The notes beneath the pieces are model-generated. The model saw only the letters and a list, made by a program, of their open reading frames with translations, searched no databases and was not told the origin of the DNA. Shown here piece by piece: positions 47,501-58,852 of a stretch of DNA of 64,000 nt. The position numbers were made by a program, and so were the translations under genes. How positions within the stretch are numbered: position 1 is the first letter of the stretch; every line of letters begins with the position of its first letter. The stretch is from Myotis daubentonii (lineage: Eukaryota; Chordata; Mammalia; Chiroptera; Vespertilionidae): positions 37,823,341-37,887,340 of the forward strand of contig NC_081844.1 of assembly GCF_963259705.1 (NCBI RefSeq), read 5' to 3'.

Positions 47501-48294
47501 ACCACTGTGGACGAGATGAAGGCAGTGAGGCACCCTGTCTCGGAATGTGGTGCAGAGCTGCAGAACGGATGCAGAGGGCTCACCATGGTGAAGTGCTACC
47601 GGAGACGGGGGTGCAGGTTTCTAGAGCTCTTCACACATTTCCCACCCACCCCACCTACTTTCAAATGCCCTCAAACTGCACCCCCAACCCTGGTGCCTTG
47701 AGCATTTCAGTGCTGGCCCCAAACACCCTCTGCAGGTGGCTCTGGGATGGTTCCCACTTCTCAGTACAAATCCACACGTATTCTGTCCTGAGTCTGCGGG
47801 CCTGGGCCCCAGTTATGAAAGCAGCTGTAGACTACCCTTCATGGAGGTATCAGTGACACTGCACGTCTTATTCTCTGGTGGGTTATTTTCTTCCTTTTGG
47901 GGGTGGGTGGATGGGTGGGGATGGCATGTACCAGCATGGGAGCAATGCCCTTATCAAAAGCACTGATGGAGATGTTGGGATGTTGTAGATTGGGGCCTGG
48001 TTTTGAGCAGTTAAGAGCCCTGTGAGGCCTTGGATGTCAGTGTGAGCAGCTTCCTGGGGCAGGGGGAGACCCCCTTCCTGGGGCAGCTTTAGAAGACAAA
48101 GAGGATGCTGGCTTCTGGGAAAGGGGTGCCCCAGAGACACCCCCTTGGCCCTTTTCACCCTTGCATCAGCAAACACTGTGGGAGTCTTCAGTGGTGAAAC
48201 CTTTTGGGTGTCTACAGCAGAGACAAGGGCTGCTGGAATCCTCCTGATCTCCTTTTGTTTTATTTTATTTCTTTTTTGTTTTATTTTCTTTTTT

Positions 48295-48295
<1 letters not shown>

Positions 48296-48345
<50 letters not shown>
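48296..48345. repeat. (GT)25 microsatellite
   Basis: Uninterrupted GT run between T-rich flanks. Likely polymorphic. Spurious Cys-Val frames come from it. Confidence 0.98.
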
Positions 48346-48350
<5 letters not shown>

Positions 48351-49360
48351 CCCGATCTCCTTTCTTCATGTGGGAAGGTCATACTGAAAGGGTCCCTCTT
48401 GGCCCTGAGCTGTGCGGGACTGGAGGATGGGGTGACCCAGGTAAAGGTACTTCCTCTGCTTTCTGCGCAGCCATCCTTGGGTTTTGTGCTTCATTGGGTT
48501 GCTGCAAGTTCTTCGTTGCATTCCAGAGCTCTCCTGGAGTTATGTTCATCTGTTTGTTGTTCTTGTTACTTTTTCTGTTTTTTGTTTTGTTTTGTTTTTT
48601 TGGTGTGGGAGGAACAAGCACTGGGATTTCCTACTGTGCTAACTTGCTGAGGTCACTTCTCCTTTTTACTTTTTAGCTACATCTTCAATTTATCACAATC
48701 TACTTAAAATTGATATTGACTTTGGTGAAGAAAGGAAACTCCATTTCTCATGTTCCCTCCTCTGTGTTATTACTGTCAAATGTACTTATACATGTTATAA
48801 ACCTATAGTGTGATGTAATTTCTGCTTTGAGCAATCATATGTGTTTTTTAAAAGTTAAGAGAAGATAATATATACTTATATTATTATATATAGTTTTATT
48901 TACCTACATGCTTGACATTCCCAGTGCTTTTCACCCCTTCTGTGAACTGGCTACCATATGGTATTATTTTCTTTCAGCCAGAAGGACTTCCTTTAGTTTT
49001 TCCTGAACTCTAAGTCAGATAGAAACAAATTCTCTCCAGTTTCATTTATCTGAAAAATTATTTATACCAACACCATTTTTAAAGAATAGTTTGATCGGGT
49101 AGTGAATTCTTAGGTGACAGTTCTTTCTTCTTTTAGCACTTTGAATATACCATTTCACTGTCTTCCACTACCATTGTTTCTTTTTTCCCCTGCCACCATT
49201 GTTTCTGATGAGAAGTTAACTATCAATTGTATTGTTGCCACAAATATGATGCATAAGTTTTTCTTTTGCTGCTTGCAAGACTATGTCTTTTCTTTGATTT
49301 TCAGTATTTGGACCATGAGCGGCTCACTTATGTTATGTTGGTTTCATTTAGTTTCTTGAC

Positions 49361-49959
49361 TGTCCTAGTCAGTTTGGGCTACTTACAAACAACAGGAATT
49401 TATTTCCCACTGTTCTGAAGATTAGGAAGTCCAGATCAAGGTGCCAACAGATTTGATGTCTGATGAGGACCTGCTTCATCGATGGCTATCTTTTAAAAAT
49501 ATATATATTCTTATTGATTTCAGAGAAGAAGAGAGAGGGAAAGGAAGAGAGATAGAAACATCAATGATGAGAGAATCATTGATCATTAATCAGCTACCTC
49601 CTGCACACTCACACTGGGGATTGAGCCCGCAACCTGGTCATGTACCCTGACCAGGAATTGAACCATGACCTCTTGGTTCATAGGTCAATGCTCAACCACT
49701 GAGCTACACTGGCCAGGCAATGGCTATCTTTTTGCTATAACCTCACATGGTGGAAGGGCGGAGGAAGCTCTCTCGGGCCTATTTTATAATGACATTAATT
49801 CTTATTCTTTTCAAGAATATAAAACTGAGAGACTTTATTTCTATCCAACTTACATGACCAAATCATTTTTTCAAAGGCTCCACATCCTAATATCATTATA
49901 TTGGGCATTATGTTTCAACATATGAATTTTGGGAAGACACAAACATTCACACTGCAGCA
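49361..49959 (-). mobile_element. ERVL-MaLR LTR inside L1, itself split by a Ves SINE
   Basis: Antisense MaLR LTR: TGTCCTAGTCAGTTTGGGCT, TTTATTTCCCACTGTTCTGA, AGGAAGTCCAGATCAAGGTG, then after the SINE CCTCACATGGTGGAAGGGCG, TTTTATAATGACATTAATTC and TTTCAACATATGAATTTTGG. L1 sequence resumes on both sides, so the LTR came after the L1. Confidence 0.85.
49495..49719 (-). mobile_element. Ves SINE inside the MaLR LTR
   Basis: Minus-strand Ves: CTTATTGATTTCAGAGAAGA, AGATAGAAACATCAATGATG, CACACTGGGGATTGAGCCCG, GAATTGAACCATGACC and CCACTGAGCTACACTGGCC. A perfect 13-bp duplication ATGGCTATCTTTT flanks it (49482-49494, 49720-49732), so it is the youngest of three nested elements. Confidence 0.95.
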
Positions 49960-50531
49960 TTGGTTCTCTAAGTCAATGTTATTTATTAACAATGGAGAAT
50001 TTTCAACTAGCGTTTCTTCAAATAATTTTTCTGTGTCTTTTTTCTCTTTCCTCTCTTTTGGGACTCCTATTACATTTATATTTAAACACTTTATATTGTT
50101 TGTCAGGTCTTTAAGGCTCTGTTCATTTTACTTACCCCCCTTTGCTTTCTTTCTTTCAGTTGGATAACTTTTATTGCTGTATCTTCAAATTCACAGCTTC
50201 TTTCTTCTGCCATCTCAGATCTGCTGTTGAGCATAACTAGTGATTTTTAATGTTAGTGTAGGTAGTTTTCAGCCCTAGAAATTCTTGATTTTTAAAATAA
50301 TTTGCACTTCTCTGTTGAGATTCCCTTTCTGTTGACTCACTGTTAATATAAATTGTTTTAGTTCATGAAGCATAGTTTCCTTTTATTCCTTGAACAGAAC
50401 TGTAACAGCTTGGAGTCAGAATCTATTCTTCTTACTGGTTACAGTTTCCTGTTTCTTCATGCATCTAGTAATTTCTAGTTGAAAACTGGACATTTGTAGC
50501 AACTCAGAATTCTGATTTATTTTCCCAAAAA

Positions 50532-50560
50532 TGGTTGGTTGGTTGGTTGGTTGGTTTTTT
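50532..50560. repeat. (GGTT)n simple repeat
   Basis: About six GGTT units followed by a T run, inside the old L1. Confidence 0.9.
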
Positions 50561-52329
50561 TACTGACTCACCTGCATTTGAATTGCAAATTTGGTCCCCT
50601 CCATAGTGTGCAGCCACTGAAATCACTGTACAGTTCTTGTTTTTAGTAGTTTACTTGGTTTTTCAGTCTGGCTCTCTAAGGGTGTCCCCTGTTTCTGCAT
50701 TGTTTAATGGTAAGGCAATTATTTAGACAGGGATTATGCTCAGACACCTTGAACATATAATCCTTCCATTTTCTGTTGTCCAAGCTGCTTGTAGTTGGAG
50801 GAACAAACTCAAATCTACAGTAAGTCCTCAGGTCTCCCTTGGCATCCACTTTTTGCTGCACCCTCAACCTCCCTGACTCACACATATTTTAGCAGTCGGC
50901 CAGGGAGGTATGGAGAGTGTATTATCTCAGCCCTTTCATGGCTGCCTAACTTCCAGGATTTTCCCCATTACATTTCTGGGTGATCTTCTACTCACTCTGA
51001 AGAGAAGTTTTAACTGTTAAGAGGTTAAGCCAATAAAACTGCAGCTTTTCACTTCCTGTCTAGAACTGATTCCTTGACCTCTAACTTATAAAACTGCAGG
51101 TATTCATTTTCCCGCCCCAGGCCAAATCTGTCACCTCCAGCTGATAAAGCTACTGGTTTTCACAAATAGCCCTCAAAACAAGCTCACCATTCCCACAGAG
51201 AAAGCTGTGGTTCTCATCACCCAAGCTGAGGATTGGAGGAGGGGGAAGAGGCATAGAAGCCCTGGGCAAGAAGACCACAGGCTCACGACCATTCAGATGC
51301 AGTAGCAGGTTTTCAAGATTAAACACATCTAATGCCTTTGGTCATTCTCCAGTGTTCTGAAATGTTTGGTTTTGACAGCTTTGTCTGGTTTCATACTTGT
51401 TTCCTTCAGACGGAAATTGCCCAACTTCTCACACCACCATTCCTGAAGTGAATCTTGGACTGGATTATTTTGATGTTTCTTGCACTCAAATATTCTATTG
51501 CCCACAGCTTTCAATTTAGATCAGAAATGTGCTGGTGTTCGGAGGCGGGTGAAGACGCATGGAAGGAGAGCTCTGAATTTTGCATAAGTCACCTCAAATG
51601 AGCAAAAATAAACGAGGAAGCCAGTGAAGCTGAACCCTGAACTGGGGGTTGCAGAGCCAGGGCCCAGTCTCAGTGCAGCTCGGAGAGATCTCTCCGAGGC
51701 TGTCTAACAAAAGTGTCTAAAAGGCCTCCCCTGGCCTCCCCTACCACATCTCAGTGCTCCCCATCTCCTCTCCTGGGTCTGCCCCCCACCTCCCCTCTGC
51801 CATTCTCAGGGATTCTATGAGTCTGTAAGGGTGAAAATGGCTGAAATTAACTTTCACTTCTGCTCAGACATCTGAAACCCAAGAGCCAGGTCATTTCCTT
51901 GTTCTTTTCTGAGTAGCTACAGGAATCATTTCTGTGGTGTTTTTTTCCGACCCCTGTCTGTTGGAGGTGGACAGACAGGTGAAGTTTTTTTTCCAGACCA
52001 CACAAAGGCCAGCTTACCCTGAACCTCCCCCCTGCAAATTCTCACATCCCCTCTCCCTCCAACCTAATTAAATAGATGAGCCAGAATCAGAGGAAATGGA
52101 TTTTCCTCTTAGGAAGGTAGATTTCCTGCTTTCCACTATATTCTCTGTATCCTCTGCTCCAAGCATGTGAAAGTTGTCCAAAAGTCACTTATTGAGTCTC
52201 CATTGATGAGAACATTAGACATAACTAGGCAACATCACTGGATCCTTGTTCAGTATAAGGTTCCACTTAGGTATCTGTCCTTAAGTGTTTGCATGATTCT
52301 CAGTCACAAATCATGTTCAAAGCCATCTC

Positions 52330-52590
52330 CTTGGTAACTTCCCCCAATAATCCCTGATGGAGCTATTGCCCCACCTCTGTCCTAATACTGCACCTTGTGG
52401 AGGCATCCACGGCTGCACTTACCTACCCCATTGGAATTGTCTGCTGGATCCTCTTCCCAGGCTCCTTAGGCTGAGTCCCTCAGGGGAGGGTCATGCCTAT
52501 TGATATCTCTGCCCCCAGCTCTAGGGTGTGCTCACCACAGAGCAGACATTCACAAAAGCTTGCTGTGCTAACTGAATTGGAATAACAGGA
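52330..52590 (+). repeat. L2 3' end
   Basis: Sense L2 terminus: CTCCTTAGGCTGAGTCCCTC, AGGGGAGGGTCATGCCTATT, then CAGAGCAGACATTCACAAAA. Diverged but in order. Confidence 0.6.
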
Positions 52591-53519
52591 CTGAATAACC
52601 TCATCTCACATTAAGTTTTAGGTTAGAAGTTTAAGCAGGTCAATATTCTCTCAATTTGTATTTAATGCTTAGGTCCAACTCTCAGGTGTCAGGAGGTGAA
52701 TAGAATAATAAATTAATAATAACTATGCTTGGATGAGCGCAGCTGGTTCTGGACTCTGCTCTGGGCCCTTTGCTAGCCAGGATAGAAGACAAAGCAGTTT
52801 GAAAGATCATATTTGGGACTTTGATTAGGCATATTCACATCAGCTGCTAGTTCTTCGGAGCTTACTATATATCATAATACTTTTTATTATTTGTTAACCT
52901 ACTTGTTCTCACAAAAACCTTTCAGGGAAATAAAGCAGATTGCTTCAAAGGAACCTTAGAATCCAAGAACTCTATGTTGCTATGAACACCTGCCAAAAGG
53001 CTTTTTTTCTACCAGGAGCTCACAGCGAAGTATTGTCTTAGTCCTGAAATCCAAGCAAAGAAACTCCACCTGGACACTGAGACTGTGGACTGGGGTCCCA
53101 GGCCAGGGGTAGAAGCAGGTCTATCTCAATTCCAGCCCCAAGGTTTCCAGACATAAAGGCAGAAGAGGAGCCCACTCACTGGTTCCCTTTGGTCCATGGA
53201 TCAGACAGCAGGTGACCTCCAAAATGTTTAATTAAATTATATTTTAAAAAATGAAAGCAGGTGACCAGTGGCTCACCTGTCTGGCTGGACCAGCAAGTGT
53301 CCTGAAATCATCTCAGCAACCTCCTTGGCCCCGTCAATCCCTCGGCTGGTGGAGTCCAGGACGGCACCTCACACTCTAGATGTTGAGGTCCATTCCCATT
53401 GCCTCTACCATTCTCTGCTCCTCTGAGTTTCCGTAGCCAAGGGAAGTAGCACATTGAAGAGGCTCTGAGAGCAGAATCAGCGACTGGCTAGCGTGCTATG
53501 AAAAACAAAACAACGGGGA

Positions 53520-53695
53520 AGTAGCATTTATTGAGAGCCAATTCTGTGCTCCTCTCTCACACCCATTCCATCATCCATGCTCATAGTATCTCACAAGCCA
53601 AGTATTAGCAGCACTATTTGGAAAACCAAAGCAACAAGGCCGAGAGAACTGTGGCACCAGCTCACACAGGTGGCACCAGGTAGCAGATCCCAGTG
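53520..53695 (-). repeat. MIR fragment
   Basis: Antisense MIR: GTAGCATTTATTGAGAGCCA, TCTGTGCTCCTCTCTCACAC, GCTCACACAGGTGGCACCAG, TAGCAGATCCCAG. Confidence 0.65.
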
Positions 53696-54384
53696 CTGCA
53701 ACACAGAAAAAATACCTGATAGAATTATCTGGAAGTTTTACTAACTCTGCTAGGCTCATGTAGGAAAAACACTGCCCGTGTTGGTAAACCAAAACCCCAT
53801 GAGAAAACTTTCTGGTGGCACAGGGGCGTTGTGACCAATGTGGCCCAGGGCCAGAGAAAGACCAGCTGCTCCCGGGCCTGCCTCCTGGCCTGTTCTGGGG
53901 CAGAAGCGCCCATTGGACCCAGTGAGCCCATGGAAGCTTTCAAAGTGCTCGGGAGGGGCGGGGCTCCGTGGGGGCGGCTGGTGCAGCTCTGACCACAGAC
54001 CGGAGAGCCTGCCACCTCTGCTGGGTGCTTGCCATCGTCAGGAAGCCACGAGCTGCGTGAACTGATTGAGACCGCTGAGATGGGCTTTTCCTTTAGGATT
54101 GCATCAGGCGTTGCTGGATGTGGTTAGAAGGCTGCTAAACCACAAGGATGCTGGGATTTGAAGAGCTATGGTGACAAGCCACTGAGCATTGCCAAGGTAA
54201 GACTCTGCGTCTTCTGCCTTCTAGACCATCTCATCTCCTTAAACTGTGCAACCAGTGCTCTGAGGCCCGTGGTTGAGAAAGCAGGCAGGAGCGGCGCTAT
54301 GGATGTTATAGATGGAGAGAAAGATATTAATATGATGAGCCACACCAATGAATAGACTGTTCCACTGTTGGTTCGTTTTAATTT

Positions 54385-54861
54385 AATTTAATTTTTAATA
54401 TATTTTTATTGATTTCAGCCGAAACCGGTTTGGCTCAGTGGATAGAGTGTCGGCCTGCGGACTGAAGGGTCCCAGGTTCGATTCCGGTCAAGGGCATCCC
54501 TACTGGGGATGTGCAGGAGGCAGCTGATCGATGTTTCTCTCTCATCAATGTTTCTAACTCTCTATCTCTCTCCCTTACTCTCTGTAAAAAATCAATAAAA
54601 TATATTTTTAAAAAAGAAAATGAAAAATCACAATATACTGAAATTTAAAAAAAAATGTATATTTTTTTTATTGATTTCAGTGAGGGAGAGAGAGATAGAA
54701 ACATCAATGATGAGAGAGAATCATTGATTGGTTGCTTCCTGCACAGCCCCTACTGCGGATCAAGCCCCGAAACCCAGGCATGTGCCCTTGATCAGAATCG
54801 AACCTGGGACCTTTCAGTCCTCAGGCTGACGCTCAATCCACTGAGCCAAACTGGCTAGGGC
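54385..54861 (-). mobile_element. Ves SINE (outer), split by an inner Ves
   Basis: The minus-strand Ves starts at the tail side (AATATATTTTTATTGATTTC, to 54418), is interrupted, and resumes at 54660 with TTTTATTGATTTCAGTGAGG, CATCAATGATGAGAGAGAAT, GAATCGAACCTGGGACC and CCACTGAGCCAAACTGGCTA. TTCGTTTTAATTT before it (54372-54384) and TTCGTTTTAATTTTA after it (54864-54878) are its target duplication. Confidence 0.93.
54419..54659 (+). mobile_element. Ves SINE (inner), inserted in another Ves, with extended tail
   Basis: Head CGAAACCGGTTTGGCTCAGT with intact box A (TGGCTCAGTGG) and box B (GGTTCGATTCC), body to AAAATCAATAAAATATATTT, then about 30 bp of non-Ves sequence (AATGAAAAATCACAATATAC at 54619-54638) and a second A run. 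Outer-element sequence TATTTTTATTGATTTCAG is duplicated on both sides (54401-54418; 54660-54680), so the extra segment lies inside the inserted unit. Confidence 0.93.
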
Positions 54862-55639
54862 ATTTCGTTTTAATTTTAGAGAGTTTTTTATTTATTAAAG
54901 CTCATCCATTCCAGGTAGATTCTGCTTCTTGGACTTTTTAAACTGGAAGAGACAGTGAATATGCCATAGAGGAAAACGGACAAGTCTGAGGGCTGGGGAT
55001 ACGAGTGGGCACACATGTGTCAGTTGGGGCAGGGGGTGGCTCCAAGCAAGTTACTCAGCCTCTCTGTAACAGAGGTAATGACATCTCCAGGGCAGAGCTG
55101 ACAGAGGCTAGAATGATGTATGGCTCCAGGTAAATGCTTGGTTGATGCTTTTGCTTTGTTTGTTTTAGAAATAGGTTTTCCATTTTTAAGCCATTGGGGG
55201 CAGGGTGATGAAATAGGTTTAATGATGACCTTTTTGGCTAAGAGATCTATTTGGCCAGCTGTGGAAAGCAAAGAACGGTTGATAACAACATCCTGAAGAT
55301 TTTTTTAGAAGTCTGGGGTTTTGACAGATTTTCCAGTCATTTTCTAATTGGCCACTGCTTTCACTCTCAACTATCCACATTACCAAGGAACTAAAGAATC
55401 ACTATCATCATGCTTCCATAGTTATAGAGGAGAATTCTGCATAATAGATATGTTGTAGACACTCCTCTGTCCTTGATAGAAGCTGTATTCCCCTCACCTT
55501 GAGTGAGGACTGGAAGTAAAGATGGAAAGGGAGGAATGGAAACTCTATAGAGGTGAATATGGGCAGACACCACCTTAGCCAGGCGATCAAGGTTAATGTC
55601 TTGAGGCTAGGTCATATCTTGTGTAACTTCTGCTATGAT

Positions 55640-56112
55640 ACTTGGAAAAAAATACTTCACCTTTGTGCTATTTTTCCCCCCAATGCATAACCCCAGTCTA
55701 GTCAGGAAAAAACATCAGACAAACCCAAACGGAAGGACAGCCTACAGACCACTTGATCTTCAAGTGTGTCAAGGTCATGAAAGATGAGGAAAGATGGGGA
55801 AACTGTCACACATCAGAGGAGAGTAAGGAGACAGGACAAATAAATCCAGAACTCAATCCTGGATTTGATTGAATCCTGGAACAACACACACAAAAAAGTC
55901 ATTAGTGAAAAATAGGTGAGATCTAACTGAAAGCTAACATTTTAATTGATGTCATTGTACCAATGTGAATTTCTTAGTTCTGGCAAATGTACCATGGTGA
56001 GGTAAAATGTTAACATTAGGGGAAGCTGAATGAAGGGTATATGAGTAGTCTCTATATTATCTTTGTAATTTATTCATAAACCTTAAATTGTTCTAAATTA
56101 AAGAGCCAAAAA
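55640..56112 (+). mobile_element. L1 3'-UTR fragment, sense
   Basis: Order typical of an old L1 3' end: AAAAACATCAGACAAACCCA, AGGTCATGAAAGATGAGGAA, TCAATCCTGGATTTGATTGA, ATGTTAACATTAGGGGAAGC, TGAATGAAGGGTATATGAGT and TTTGTAATTTATTCATAAAC. No open frame. Confidence 0.85.
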
Positions 56113-56848
56113 ATTTATACTTATCCTGCCTCAGAAGGGGTCAAAATCTGAATATACTTGGGAAAACTGGCATCTATGGCCCAGTGGTCCCCATTATCTC
56201 TGAACATTCTGGAAAATAGAAGACCTTTAGCTTTGCCTACCATTCTCTCTCCCAACCCACACCTTATACAGGAAAGCTCTGTATTTCCCTCTCTTGATAG
56301 TATTTCTCACCAGTCATTTCTTTTCTCAATCAGCACACATATCTTGAGCCCTCAGTCTGTGTCAGGGGTTTTAGAGTCAAGTACCCCTCCCTTTATCGGC
56401 CCAGCAGAGCTCACTGGGCTGGATCAGGCTCTCAGGCCTCCAAGTGCTTGCCCAGCTGCCCAAGCCTGACCCCTCTCCAGTTAGGAAGCGGAAGACCAAG
56501 AATGGAGGCAAGTGGGAGCCCAAACTCTGCACAGAATACCTGGATGGGATCGCTTGCTGTCCTCCGGGCTCAGTCATCCCTACGGAATCTGTGGCCAGCC
56601 AAGCCACTGGGAGCTGTTCCGGGAAACACTCCCTTTGAGTGGAGCTGTGGCCTTAGGGGCCTAAAGTGGGACTCCAAGGGCCAGTTCCTGCTTGAGTGAC
56701 AACCTGGCCTTGGGAGCCCACTCTGCTGCCCTAGAATCTGCAGCAGCCAGATGAGACCACCAGGGACCAACATCCTTGCTTTTGAGGTTCGGGTGTGTGG
56801 GTAGGTGATGGAGAGCAGAGAAGCTTGGCACCCCCCCACCCCACCCCA

Positions 56849-56874
56849 ACACACACACACACACACACACACAC
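56849..56874. repeat. (AC)13 microsatellite
   Basis: Perfect AC run after a C-rich stretch. Confidence 0.97.
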
Positions 56875-57064
56875 CCCACAGACACAGAAGAGCAGGTGTG
56901 CCCTTGTGCAAAAGTGATGTCTCAACCAGATTACAGGAATGCTTTGGAAGCAGGAGAGAAAGAAGAAAGCATTATGAAACCACAGGAAGACAGCACGTAG
57001 ATGAAGATCACACTTAGATGAAGATCAGAACTAAAGAGTGGTGATTGCCATTGGGCCTACACTA

Positions 57065-57495
57065 CTTTTCCTGTCGAATCTTCTGCTCCCCACACTGCCA
57101 CCTGTATGCTTCGACTACACCAGCCACAAGGCTGCTTCTAGAATGCACCAGCTGGTGCTCCTGCTGGCCCCTCTGCCTGGGGTCCCCTCCCCACTCCCTC
57201 ATGCAGGCAAGCCCCACTTGTTCTCATTCTAGGGACCAGCACCAATGTCTTCTCTTCTGTCACCAGTGCCCAAATCCATCCCTGTGTCCCCAAGAACCTT
57301 CTGCAATGCTTAGGGCTATAGGTTTTCAGATCTGCTGGTGGGTTATTTTGTTTCATTTTATGCCCAAGTTCTTCCCATTGGGCCTGAGCTCCTCCAGGGC
57401 AGAGACCAAGTCCTCCCTTCAGGTCCCAGCACCCAGAATAGTGCCAGCACAGGGTGGATACCCTGTGAAATGGTTCTTGAGTGAAAGAATCAAAG
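57065..57495 (+). repeat. L2 copy
   Basis: About 430 bp of sense L2: TCTAGAATGCACCAGCTGGT, CCTCTGCCTGGGGTCCCCTC, GAGCTCCTCCAGGGCAGAGA, CAGCACCCAGAATAGTGCCA and GTGGATACCCTGTGAAATGG. It explains the open frames at 57038-57518. Confidence 0.75.
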
Positions 57496-57664
57496 GACAA
57501 ATTCTTGAACACAAGTGAAGATTAAGACAGAAAAAGGCTTGAAGGAGCAAAAGCATATAAGAGTTAATGATCGCTCTTAGGCCCAATGAGCTCCAGTGCC
57601 ATCGCCACATGGGGATTTTAACAGGGGCCCTTGCAGAAGGAGATGGCCATGTGGGCCAGGCGAA

Positions 57665-57835
57665 GGTGCTGGGCCTGGGGCCAGCCAGTTCCACACTAGG
57701 GCCTGGCTCTGCCACTTGCCACCTGGGGGAGTGTGAGCAAATGACCTAGCTCTCTGTGAAATGGGAACAGTTGCATCTAGCTCCAAGCCCAGATATGAGA
57801 ACTAAATTGAGCAAGATGATCATAGCACAGAGACA
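57665..57835 (+). repeat. MIR copy
   Basis: Sense MIR: GGGCCTGGCTCTGCCACTTG, GTGAGCAAATGACCTAGCTC, CTGTGAAATGGGAACAGTTG, ATATGAGAACTAAATTGAGC. Confidence 0.8.
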
Positions 57836-58137
57836 TACAAGAGCCTCTGCCATGGGCACTGCTGCCCCCACGTGACCTCCACTCCCCATGGGCCACTGTG
57901 TGTTCATGCTTACTTCCAAAACCATGGTGGTTCTCTTGGGTGCCTTGTCATCGCTGGCCTCTGCACACATTGATACCTGGGCTGCTGGACCAGGACCAGG
58001 TTGAGGCAAGCAAGACACCAGTGGCACAAAAGTTAAGAAGGTCCTGGCTCTCAGTGTCGCTCAAGTTCAGGGAATGTTCGTGTATGTTTATGTGGTATCT
58101 GCAAGGGTATGAGATGATCTGTGCTTAATGAATTAAG

Positions 58138-58325
58138 TCAGGAGTTCTGACCTCCATGACCGTGGACCCCTGGTGAATTTCACGGGTCCTATGAAGTCCT
58201 GAACTTGAATGTGAGCTTTTCTGGACATGCACACCTTTCTGCCAAGAGTGCTTATGGCTTGCATCAGATTCCCCAAAGGATTCGTCAACCCAAAAATATT
58301 TGGAATCACCAAGTCCAATATTTAC
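58138..58325. repeat. Old MITE-like repeat, family not named
   Basis: Shares the pattern GACCGTGGACCCCTGGTGAA, GAATGTGAGCTTTTCTGGAC, GCATCAGATTCCCCAAAGGA, CCCAAAAATATTTGGAATCA with the segment at 60995-61175. Both look like decayed copies of one dispersed element. Confidence 0.45.
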
Positions 58326-58417
58326 TAAGAATAATTTAATTTTCTCTCTCAATGTGTTGTGCAGAAAAGAAAGTGGGAAGAACATGAGCATAGGACAAGG
58401 CAGCCATGCCTGAGAGG

Positions 58418-58545
58418 TCCTATAGCATAGAGGTTGGACACTCAGCCTTGTGACCAGAGGGTCTGAGTTCAAGGTTGAGTCCTGCCACTTTCTGGCTGTG
58501 TGACCTTGGGCAAACCACCAAATGTCTTCATTACATAACAATAGT
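58418..58545 (+). repeat. MIR copy
   Basis: Sense MIR with a good head: TAGCATAGAGGTTGGACACT, GTCTGAGTTCAAGGTTGAGT, CTGCCACTTTCTGGCTGTGT, GACCTTGGGCAAACCACCAA. Confidence 0.88.
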
Positions 58546-58707
58546 TTGACCTCACTCTATACTGGCAGCCTTACCTATCTCAGGCAGATTACTTAGACCC
58601 TCAAGTCTTATTTCTTTACTTATTGATAACAGCACATCACAGGGTTATAAGAATTAAACCCCAAAGCCCTAATTATTAGGTGAGCTGAAACTGGAGTCCA
58701 CAGTAAC

Positions 58708-58852
58708 TGCCAGTACTTGAGTGCCAAGAAATGCGCCAGGTGCTTTGTGCACACAATTCACGTGTTCCCCACAACAGCCCTATGATGACCCCAGGAACCA
58801 CCCAGATGCAGACTCAGGTCTGTGTGACTCCAAAACCAGTGCTCTGACCTCT
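58708..58852 (-). repeat. MIR fragment
   Basis: Antisense MIR: CAGTACTTGAGTGCCAAGAA, TGCGCCAGGTGCTTTGTGCA, CCACAACAGCCCTATGATGA, AAAACCAGTGCTCTGACC. The centre is deleted. Confidence 0.75.

Larger units (their letters stand above)
42754..48659. other. Intergenic block, repeats without genes
   Basis: Apart from the listed L2, Ves, MIR and inverted-repeat features no gene signal is seen. The stretches 42760-43640, 43920-44990, 45390-46000, 46250-46890 and 47500-48290 contain nothing I can assign. An 82-codon frame at 43226-43474 is rich in Lys and Arg but resembles no protein I know. Confidence 0.6.
48660..51240 (-). mobile_element. Old L1 3' region, antisense, carrying a MaLR LTR
   Basis: The plus strand reads as an antisense old L1: CACTTTGAATATACCATTTC, CACTGTCTTCCACTACCATT, TTTCTGATGAGAAGTTAACT, then (after the LTR) TCTTCAAATAATTTTTCTGT, TTTTGGGACTCCTATTACAT, AGATCTGCTGTTGAGCATAA, GTTGAAAACTGGACATTTGT, TTAAGAGGTTAAGCCAATAA and CACCCAAGCTGAGGATTGG. 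The part up to about 50.6 kb is confident and the remainder to 51.24 kb less so. No intact open frame. Interrupted at 49361-49959. Confidence 0.8.

Noticed and set aside
48204..48676. Frames with Cys-Val repeats near 48.3 kb (and 32.9 kb)
   Set aside because: They are translations of the GT microsatellites.
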